Shown piece after piece: positions 55,150 to 64,000 of a stretch of DNA of 64,000 nt; positions within the stretch are counted from its first letter, which is position 1, and every line of letters starts with the position of its first letter. A program made the translations under genes and the position numbers. The notes below the pieces were generated by a model that saw nothing but the letters and a program-made list of their open reading frames with translations, was not told where the DNA came from and made no database searches. The stretch is from Blastocladiella emersonii ATCC 22665 (taxonomy: Eukaryota > Blastocladiomycota > Blastocladiomycetes > Blastocladiales > Blastocladiaceae): contig JANHCV010000001.1 of assembly GCA_025594325.1 (NCBI GenBank), positions 434,001 to 498,000 of the forward strand, read 5' to 3'.

Positions 55150-55479
55150 GATGTGTGTTACGTTGCGCTACGTCGGGTTGTGTTTCGTTGGGTTGGGGAG
55201 AGAGCGAGAAACGAAGCGAAGCTAGGGCCGAGCTGCAGGCGGTCCGATTTTATCCGAAGGTCGGATATTATTCGCTCACGTGCGCAAGGCCACCACGACG
55301 CGACGCGACGCGCGTCTCGTTCGGCGCGTCGAGCCCAACTGCTTGTCCTACACCTAGCACACGAATCGGATGGAATAGGCTTGCATTTGCACAAGGACTC
55401 GGTGCACCTCCTTACTGCACCGCCAGACCAGACCATCACCTTTCTCCCCGGCACCTTCCACCTTCGACTCGCCGCCACC
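55150..55479. promoter_or_regulatory. Divergent promoter of MED10 and the NYN-like gene
   Basis: 330 bp. It contains a run CGACGCGACGCGACGCGCGT near 55297-55316 followed by CTCGTTCGGCGCGTCG, resembling the recurrent ACGCGTCTCGCG promoter motif, and CACGTG-like TCACGTGC near 55276. Confidence 0.45.
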
Positions 55480-57175
55480 ATGACCATTCCCAAGGTACGG
55501 TGCCTCCCCCTCTGCCGTCACTGCGCCGCGATACGAGCAACTTCTGACCTCGGCCGCCCGTCTATCCCAGCTTACCAATCCGGCCCCGGATCACCTCCGT
55601 CCCGCGCGCCGCGCCCTCATCAACCGGCTCCTCGTGTCCGGCCACCTGCCCAAGGTGCGGACCACGCTCGAGCCCGGCCGCTACCCGACGCCCTTGGCCT
55701 GCAGCACCATCGCCACCGCCGGTCTCTCGCTTCTCTGCGCGAACGGCGCCGAGCTGGCCGCGCCCACCCTTGACTACGCCCAGGCCGCCCACCGGGCTGC
55801 GATGCGGCCCGTCTTCGCTCCCGTGGACCCGCAGCAAGACCCCGAGTTCCCCGAGGTGTTCAAGTCGACCTCGCGCGCCCTGCTCGCCGACACGCAGACC
55901 CCCGTCGACGCGCAGATCCACACGTGCCAGCTTCTTGCACATGGCGCCGCCAAGCATCAGCTCAATGTGCTTCGCGTTTTCGACGACCACAAGGATGCCG
56001 CGCAACGTCAAAAGTCGGGTCTTCCTCCTCGCCCGGCACGCGCGCCGCCCCGCTACGCCGAGTACGCAGGCCGGCTCGAAAAGGAGGCGCTCGCCCTCGG
56101 CCTCGGCTCGGGCCAGCCGAAATGCTACGTCGGCCTCCTTCGGCGTCTCTTCACCATGGCGCCCGGCAACCCCAAGTGGCGGCGCTCCGACGTGCCCATC
56201 CTGCTTGCCCAGATCGAGCTGCTGATCAGCGCCACGCCCGACGCGGAGCTCTCCAAATCCGAGTTGCGCAAGCGCAAGAGCGACCACGTCGAGCTGTACG
56301 GCCTCCGGCTGATCGAAGTGGTGATCTACCTCTTCGAGTACTCCCGCTTCCACCTCGTTCTGCACGCCGCGGGCATCGAGCTCGCTGCCGACAAGTTTGC
56401 CTTCTTGCAGCTGTACATGTCCATGGCGGACGACGAGGTCATGGAGCGGCACGTACTTGCTGCTGCCGATCTGGCTGCTCCGAGTACACTTCCCGACGAG
56501 GCTCGGCTACTCTGCGACGCGCTGCGTTCGTACGGCCTCGACGCCAAGGCGCTGACGGACACGCTCATCGCCGAGGGCATCGACATGGTCGGCCGCCGCG
56601 CGCGGCGCGGCATGGTCCACCTGCTCATCCAGTGCTGTACGCCGCTAGGTGCGCTCACTGGCGGCCCGCGCCCGCGCATCTTAGTCGCGTGGGACCTCGG
56701 CAACGTCGTGCCCGCCACCAAGGAGCAGCTCGCCACGTTCGACAAGGACTCGTTCGAGACGCGGCTCTACGCGCTCGCCTACACGGTCGCGGCTGAGGTA
56801 CGGGCGAGCGTGCCTCTCTCTCTCCACGTCCGCACGCGCTAACCCATGTGTCTGTGGTGGTAGACGCACGAGAAACTCGAGGGCCTCAAATTCATCGAGC
56901 CCGACCTGATCTACATCAACCAGGAGAAGGTCGTCATGGACAAGGTGCTCCTCGAGCTCTCGCACCGCCGCGAGCAGCTCCGCCGGCAGCCCGTGATCCT
57001 CGTGTCGGACAACGACTCGTTCGACCGCATGGAGAAGATGGTTTGCGAAAATGGCGGCTGCTGGGCGTTCTGTGTGCGGTCGACGCTCGCGGCCACCGTG
57101 ATGGGGGCGTGGGCCGAAATGTGTACGGGCGCGCTGGTGGTGGCCGACGGTGAGAAGGAATTACGGTATACATGA
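55480..57175 (+). CDS. Possible NYN/PIN-like nuclease protein
   Basis: Three exons: 55480-55494, 55538-56797 and 56864-57175; 528 residues, phases consistent. The first 330 residues are helical and unrecognised (CYVGLLRRLFTMAPG, YGLRLIEVVIYLFEYSRF). The C-terminal 200 residues suggest a NYN-type fold. The strand RILVAWDLGNVVP carries an Asp at the expected place. The segment PVILVSDNDSFDRMEKM resembles the S-D-x-D-F motif of NYN domains, and GALVVADGEK could hold a third acid. Such domains cut RNA in MARF1-like proteins. The assignment rests on short motifs and may be wrong. The gene itself is well supported by codon bias and splicing. Confidence 0.6.
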
Positions 57176-57537
57176 TGGTTCTGGGTGCATGCACAGACTT
57201 TCTGGTTGCGGCGGTGGCTCATCCGTGGCGCAGCAGCGTCGAGTCGCTACCGCGGCGCACTGAGACGGTCCAACAAGTGGCGATCAAAGAAAGTGTATTA
57301 TCATGCTCGGATCCCTTTCAGCTCATCAGTTCCCGTTCACGAAGCGGTAGCGGCAGCCGCAGCGGTCGGGCTGCGCAGGAACTTGCACCGCGAGTGCGGC
57401 GCGATGCGAACGCCGATCGCGGGTTCGCGGTCGGGGCACAGAGTAGGCGGTCGTGTCGAGGTTCAGCTTCTGCTACAGCTCGAGACCGAGGTGATGCAGC
57501 GCGCCGTCGATGGCGGAAACCCGGCGGAACGTCGCGC

Positions 57538-58220
<683 letters not shown>

Positions 58221-58418
58221 TCAAGCGAGTGAAGGAAGACAGGAACTCGCAGACAAGCGCGAAGGCCGAGCCGAGGAGATGTCGACGGCCGAGACACGGC
58301 TCACGTGGGCGCGATCGTCGACGTGTCGCTCGCCTCGCCTCAGCGCCGCCCTCTTCCTTCTGAGCTCCCGCAACGCACACTCACGCAACGCAACGAAGCC
58401 AACGGACGAATCAACACC

Positions 58419-59033
58419 ATGCACAGCGTGTGGATGCGCGTGAACGCCGTGTTCGCGGTCGCGACGACGGGCCTGTTCCTCCTGTCGGCGCTGATCGCGG
58501 GCGCGTCGCTGTCGGGCTACCTGACGCCGACCTCCCTCCCCGTCGCGCCCGCCCTGTCCGTGTCGCGCACCGCAGTCCTGCGCCCCGAGACCTACCTGCA
58601 CCAGCGGTGGCAGTCGTACTACCACTCGCCGCGCCACTACGGCCACGTGCACTTCAACCTGACGGCCGACCTCGCCCCGCTGTTCGGGTGGAACGTCAAG
58701 CAGGTCCACGCCATGGTGACGCTCGAGTACGCGTCTCCGGCTTCCGCGTCGTCCGGCGGCCGCACCTTCACCGGCAACAAGATGACCATCTGGGACGCGA
58801 TCGTGACGACGCCCGAGGACGCGCGGCTGGTCCTCGCCAACAAGGAGAACACGTTTGCCGTCACCGACATCCGCCACCGCAGCGACCGCCGCCTCGATGC
58901 CGCCGACGCGACCCTGCGCCTCGAGTGGTGCGTGCACACGCTCGTCGGCGCGATCCGGTGCGCGGCCGCGCCCGATGCGGCAGAAGCCAAGTTCGTGTTT
59001 CCGCGCCTCGGCGAGCCCGCCGTCTCGTTCTGA
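58419..59033 (+). CDS. SPC3: Signal peptidase complex subunit 3
   Basis: Single exon, 204 residues, typical SPC22/23 length. The N terminus has a signal anchor (NAVFAVATTGLFLLSALIAGA) right after MHSVWMR, as in the family. The lumenal part contains HVHFNLTADLAPLFGWNVKQ, the most conserved SPC3 block, then MTIWDAIVTTPEDARL and a DIRHRSDRRL stretch. SPC3 is an essential ER-lumen-facing subunit that stabilises the catalytic Sec11 subunit. ATG 58419 was chosen because the upstream frame is non-coding in character. Confidence 0.92.
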   Translation: MHSVWMRVNAVFAVATTGLFLLSALIAGASLSGYLTPTSLPVAPALSVSRTAVLRPETYLHQRWQSYYHSPRHYGHVHFNLTADLAPLFGWNVKQVHAMVTLEYASPASASSGGRTFTGNKMTIWDAIVTTPEDARLVLANKENTFAVTDIRHRSDRRLDAADATLRLEWCVHTLVGAIRCAAAPDAAEAKFVFPRLGEPAVSF

Positions 59034-59076
59034 TTCGTTGATATCAGCCAAAATGTATCACCCTCTCCCACCCAGA

Positions 59077-61858
59077 TCAATAAAACGGCGGCGCATACCG
59101 CGTCGACGTCGCGTACACGATACTCGCGAGCACGAGCCCCGGCGCCGCGGACCGCCGGTAGTCGGCCGCCCACATGCGGATCCTCTCTCTCCCCGGCGTG
59201 GGCGGCGCCAGCGCCTCGACCCGCCGAACCTTGACCGCGAGCACCGCCATCACGAACGCGTGCGCGACGAGCCCGGTCCCCGCGAGCGCCGCGAGCAGCA
59301 CCGCGCGCAGCGTCCACGCCGGCGTGACACCGCCGTGTCCCGGGACCGCGAGCTGCATCAGCGCGGCGAGCGCGAGGCTCGACAGCGTCGCGAACCGCGC
59401 TACCATCGTGTGCTGCGTCCGGTCCACCTGCAGCCGCACCGACGCGTGCCATTGCCGCACCACGGCTGGGAGGGGTGGTGGCGCGGGGTCGGAGGAGACG
59501 ATGGCGGGGCTGTCGGCTTCGGGGATCGGCGACCCCGAGCCCGGCCGCGAGCTGACGGGCGACGTGGGCGACGACGCGGATGCGGGTTCCGAGATCACGG
59601 GCGACGACGGGACGCCCGCGGGCGCGATGCTCGGGCGCGACCCGTTCAGGTCCGCCGTGACGACGACGGGGCGGAATCGCGGCGCCTGCGGCGAGGGCGG
59701 GACGTGCGGCGACGCCGGCTGCTGCGCGTGCCTGGTCTGCGGCACGGCGACGGGGCGGAGGTGCGACGGGTAGTGTGAGATCGAGTGGCGGAAATTCCGT
59801 GGCGACTGCCTCGCGCGGTCCGCGAACGGGCTCGGCGGCGCCGCGAGGTGCGGGGGCGGGGACCCCGACCCGGACCCGCTCGCGGCCGCGAGCTGCTGCT
59901 GCGACGACACGTCGTTCCACGAGCTGGCCATGGCGCGGCCGAGCGTCGGGAGCGGCGCCTCGACGAGGTTGCCGAAACTCGTGCGCATGCCCGGATCGTC
60001 ACCGTCGTCCGCGTCGCCCTCGTCTTCGTCCTCTTCGGGGACCACGGATTCGCTCAGCGTCAGCCGGCTGCCCTCCTCGCCGCCGTCCTCGCGCGCGCCG
60101 TTACCGCCGACCTTGCGCATCGCGTCGCTGATGCGTTCCGGGATCGCCGTCAGGCCCGCGGCGATGGACGAGGTCATGGACGCGCTTGACCGTTTGCGCC
60201 CGACCATCCCGACCATCCCGGCGCCCCCGCCTCCGCCGCCGGTGAAGGACGTCCGCCGCGCGCTGCTGCTGCGCCGCGACTGGCTGAACGGCGACGCGGG
60301 CGCCGTCGAGTGGACGGGTGACCGGAGCGACGAGTCGGGCGTGTGCGCGCTGCCCGAGTGCGTCGGCGAGTGGGGGTGCGTGTCGGCTGCCGCTGCCGTC
60401 GACACGATTTTGCTGGACTCGGAAACCGTGGCCTTGACGTGGTCCGGCACGCCGACCATGATCGAGACGCGGCGCGGGATCGAGATGCGGCGCATGATCG
60501 AGGCCGAGCGCGTAGGTAAAGTCGGGATACGGGCGGACCCGACACCATCGCCCGTCAAACTCGCCGTCGTCGAGTTGGCCGATTCGGGCGACAACAGCGC
60601 GCCCGTGTACAGGTCGGTGAGGGCGACGCGGTGGTTGAAGGCGAGCAGCGCGTCGTCGACGATGCCCGAGTCCTTGATGGCGACGATGGCCAGGTTGAAG
60701 ACGGACGTGATGATCAGCGCCGGGTAGTCGGTCATGTTGTCGAGTGTGATGGACGTCACGGTCAGGTCCTCGAGGATCTACACTGGTTCGAATCAGCCAG
60801 CGTGCATGTGGAGCGAGAGTGGCCCGTACCCGCAATCCGAATGAGAGCCAGCAATCGTCCTGGCCAAAGATCATGCCCATGGATACCTCGGCCATGAGCA
60901 CGACGCTGCCCATCACGGCGCGCGTCATAGCGAGCGTGGTCGCGTGCGCGACGGGTCCCGCGCCCGCGAGAAACGACGCGAGCACCTTTGCCGAGTTGAT
61001 CTCCATGCCGCGGAACAAAAAGTACCCCGAGCAGTAAATGTAGACGAGGTCGGCGTGGGTGCGGATCGCGTCGACGGTCCCCGCGCGCGTGTGGGCGATC
61101 CCGAGCACCGTGTAGACGACGAGCGTGAGGACGACGGTCCCCGAGAGCGCGACCGTGGCCCACTCCTTGTGCAGGAGGACGCCGACCCACATGGACAGCG
61201 AGACGGCGATCGACAGGTGCAGCGGCGTGTGCAGTTTCGCGGTCGGCGAGGTCGGGCACGCCCGCGGGATCCACCAGCGTAGCATGAGCGGGGTAACGAT
61301 GCTCGCGAAGCTGAAGCTGACCGACTCGCTCACGGCGTTGATGAAGGCCGGGTTCCACCAGTCGCCCTCGACGTACGGGACCGCGGTCTGGATCGGCGAC
61401 CCGTCCTCGTGCGGCGAAAAGTAGTTGAGGATGACCGTCGCCTCGACGACGATCCGCAGGACGAGCGAGGCGATGAAGGCGATCCCCCAGATTGTAAAGA
61501 AGACGACAGACGTGCGCCCGTGTCGTGGTGGCGGTTGCGCGGTCGGGTGGTCCGCGGCGGACGCCTGTTGCTCGCCGCTCGGTCGGGTGGCGTATTGCGA
61601 TAGCATTCTTGGAAAGAGCGTGGGGCACCCGACGACATACGTGTAGATGATGAGCAGCGTGGTGACGACCCACGCGGCCTGGACGTGGCCGAGCTGGATG
61701 AGGTGTCCGCTGCCCGACTCGGGGTAGTGGACCAGGTAGTACTGCTCGGTCAGGTGCAGGCCGCGCCACACGGCCGTCGACGCGAGCGCGTAGGTGGTCG
61801 TGACGCCAATCGAGCGGACAAACGGATTGATTGCATGTGGTTCATTGCGTGTGCTCAT
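59077..61858 (-). CDS. Multi-pass membrane protein, unknown
   Basis: Two exons (61858-60830 and 60777-59077) joined by a GTACGG...GTGTAG intron, 909 residues. The first 390 residues hold about eight hydrophobic helices (AAWVVTTLLIIYTYVVG, TIWGIAFIASLVLRIVVEA, VVLTLVVYTVLGIAH and others). About 350 residues of Ser/Pro-rich, charged cytosolic sequence follow. Two further helices lie near the C terminus (VLLAALAGTGLVAHAFVMAV). The layout resembles a receptor or channel-like protein, but I recognise no family motif and the helix count is not exactly seven. It converges on SPC3. Confidence 0.7.
59079..59084 (+). terminator. Poly(A) signal AATAAA for SPC3
   Basis: AATAAA begins 46 bp after the SPC3 stop codon. 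It touches the last base of the stop codon of the convergent membrane-protein gene, so the two transcripts probably overlap at their 3' ends. Confidence 0.55.
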
Positions 61859-62308
61859 GGCGTGGCGGGGAGTGAGGATGTGGTCCGTCGCGTTGCCCCC
61901 GCCGTTGAGTCACGCCGGCCGGCCATCGATACGCGATATAATTGTGCGCGACCACATGCGCGTGTCTCGCACATTGGCAGGGCCGGACGCGTCTCGCGCG
62001 TGGCGCAACGCGTCTCCCACGGGCCGGCCCGACCGCCGGGACCCGATGAGTCCACCACGTGACGCAAGCCGGATTGTCTCCCCCGGGTCCGCGGCCGATT
62101 CCGAGGTGTTGCACCCGCGAGTCCCGGCTCCGCTCTCCCTCCCACCCTGCGGCGCCGCTCACGGCCCTCCCATGCAGCCTGCTACTTAAGCGACCGCGCG
62201 CCACGAAGCCCCAGCGCCGCTGATCCACCGCGGACGCTACGACGGTCTCCTGTAACCCATCACAACGACGAGTGCTCGTGCTCCGACACGACCAACGACA
62301 CGATCACC
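61859..62308. promoter_or_regulatory. Divergent promoter of the membrane-protein and MFS copy 3 genes
   Basis: 450 bp. ACGCGTCTCGCG occurs at 61987-61998 and ACGCGTCT at 62008-62015, both about 130-155 bp before the membrane-protein ATG. CACGTG is near 62056-62061. Confidence 0.5.
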
Positions 62309-64000
62309 ATGACGCGCACGTCCAACGAGTACTCGATGGCCAAGCAGGGCCCCGAGACCGACGAGTCCATCGTCAAGGCCATCCCCGACGAGGAGGAGGT
62401 CAAGCTCAACCCGAGCAGCGACGAGGAGGGTTCGTAATCCCGTTTACCGACCTCTCCGCCGTGATCGCACCACTGATGACGTGTGCGATGACGTGTAGCG
62501 CCCGCCAAGACGCAGGCGCAGATCCTCGAGGACGCGCCCGACGGCGGCCTGAGAGCGTGGCTCGTCGTGCTGTCGTCGTTCCTGGTCCACGTCGTGACCT
62601 TTGGTACGGCCCTTCGTCGCCTCGATCGACCTCACGTTCCATAGCAGCATCGGCGGAACGTCACGCCGCCTCGCATCGCTGCCGATGGCCACGCGGGCCG
62701 ATCAGCGTCCCTGCGTCTTAGCTCCAAACTCAATCGGGCGACGGATCACTGACCGGCCCTGCCTTTGCCGCACCGCCGCCCTGCCCAACCGTAGGCATCC
62801 AGTACTCGTTTGGCGTGTACCAGTCGTACTATGTCAACAACACGTTCAAGGGCCGCGCAACACCGGCCGAGATTGCCCTGATCGGCACGGTACGCACGCG
62901 AGTCTCCGCCTCGGTTCCCCGCCGCCCCGCGCTCACTCGTCACCGCCCGCCCCGTCTAGGTCGGCTTCGCGGCCATCTTCTGCATCGGCATCTTCAGCGG
63001 CAAGATCGCCGAGGCGTACGGGTACCGCCAGACGGTGCTGGTTGGGTCCGTGACCATGGTGGTCGGCCTGGTCCTCGCCGCCTTCAGCACCGAGCTGTGG
63101 CAGCTGCTGCTGACGCAGGGCCTGATCGTCGGTCTCGGCAGCAGTCTGGTGTACTACCCGGCGGTCTCGATCCCGTCGCAGTGGTGGCGGAAACGGCGGT
63201 CGCTCGCCACGGGGATCGCGGTCGCCGGGTCGGGGCTCGGCGCGCTGGGGATTGTGCCCGCGAGCGACGCGATGCTGATCCACCTCGGGCTCAAGTGGAC
63301 GCTGCTCGCGACGGCGGCCTTCTCGTTCGTGTTCCTCGCGATTGCCGTCGCGCTCCTCGAGACGCGCGTCCCGCACCGCCGCCGCCAGCTGTCCGAGGTG
63401 ATGCGCACGCTCGTCGACTTCTCGCAGTTCAAGAACCCGCAGTTCGTCCCGCTGCTCGTCGGCGTGTTCCTCAACCCGTTCGCGTACCTCCTGCCGTTCT
63501 ACTTTGTGCCATGTACGGCTTCCGCGACGCGTCAATGCGAACTCGGGCGCTAACCCCTCGCGCTCACCGTGTAGCGTACGTCCAGTACCTCGGCCTCGAG
63601 CGGTCATGGGGCCCGCTGCTCCTGAACATAATCAACGCCATGTCGATTGTGGGCCGGATCGCGGTGGGTGCCGTGGCCGATCGCATTGGCAACGTGAACG
63701 CGCTGTTCCTCGCATGCATCGGCGAAGCCGTTTCCTGCATCGGGATCTGGATGTGGTCCGCGACCCCGGGGATGCTCATCTTCTTCGCCATCTTCTTCGG
63801 GCTCGCGGGCGGCGGGTTCGTGAGCCTGATGCCGAGCGTGTCGGCGCAGGTGTGCGGCGTGCAGAACCTCGCCGCGACCATCGGCCTCGTGTACACGGCG
63901 CTGTCGGTCGGGCACCTCGCGGGCCCGCCGCTGGCCGCGCTGCTCGTCGACAACTCGGTCGACCCGGCGACCGCCGTGGTGCCCGCGGGCGGGTACGCCG
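62309..64000 (+). CDS. MCT-type MFS transporter, copy 3 (cut by window end)
   Basis: Exons 62309-62429, 62499-62603, 62795-62889, 62960-63512 and 63575 to beyond 64000. Exon number, order and phases equal those of copies 1 and 2. Hallmarks are APDGGLRAWLVVLSSFLVH (Arg where the paralogues have Trp), IQYSFGVYQSYYVNNTF, and GRIAVGAVADRIGNVNALF. The reading frame is intact where copy 2 is shifted (PASDAMLIHLGLKW). The C-terminal end lies outside the window. The substrate is unknown. Confidence 0.88.

Overview
This window is nuclear DNA of a true fungus and is visibly rich in G+C (judged by eye, not counted). The genes are dense, codons end mostly in C or G, and introns are short (about 50-70 bp) with GTACGY or GTGCGT donors and YAG acceptors. 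Several genes are diagnostic of fungi or opisthokonts: RPD3-type histone deacetylase, an EAF1-like HSA/SANT protein, MED10, LSM8, SPC3, and a GPI-type chitin deacetylase. Two neighbouring genes, an LRGUK-like LRR-guanylate kinase and a UPF0193 (EVG1/C22orf23) protein, are of kinds otherwise known from flagellated eukaryotes. A zoosporic fungus (chytrid, blastocladiomycete or relative) is therefore the best inference. The species is not determined.

Layout. 0-1.3 kb: secreted S1/P1 nuclease. 1.5-13.6 kb: the most unusual region. It holds an intact gene (A, plus strand), a truncated fragment (C, minus) and a broken gene (B, minus) of one family. The family shows a Rad5/HLTF-like order: degenerate SNF2 ATPase, then a C3HC4 RING, then a degenerate helicase C-terminal lobe. 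All three copies carry the same upstream block with a conserved 30-nt hairpin. A and B form an inverted pair with nearly identical patches that suggest gene conversion. 13.8-17.1 kb: poorly resolved spliced genes. 17.2-31.6 kb: housekeeping genes (F-box-like protein, mitochondrial-type LysRS, Siz/PIAS SUMO ligase, MIT-like protein, beta-adaptin, RPD3, LSM8). 31.9-40.2 kb: cell wall and transport (chitin deacetylase, two tandem MCT-type MFS genes of which one is frameshifted, a DMT/EamA transporter). 40.4-44.5 kb: head-to-head pair of presumed flagellar genes. 44.7-51.1 kb: giant glutamine-rich EAF1-like subunit. 51.3-55.1 kb: small unknown protein, UBC6/UBE2J ubiquitin conjugase, SDR and MED10. 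55.5-62 kb: a possible NYN-type nuclease, a DEAH-helicase remnant, SPC3 and a multi-pass membrane protein. 62.3 kb to the end: a third MCT-type MFS gene, cut by the window edge.

Functional themes are chromatin and transcription (RPD3, EAF1, MED10, SUMO ligase, SNF2-like family), ER and vesicle traffic (SPC3, UBE2J, beta-adaptin, MIT protein) and solute transport. Exon boundaries were worked out by hand from reading frame, splice consensus and family conservation. Where these disagreed the entry says so.
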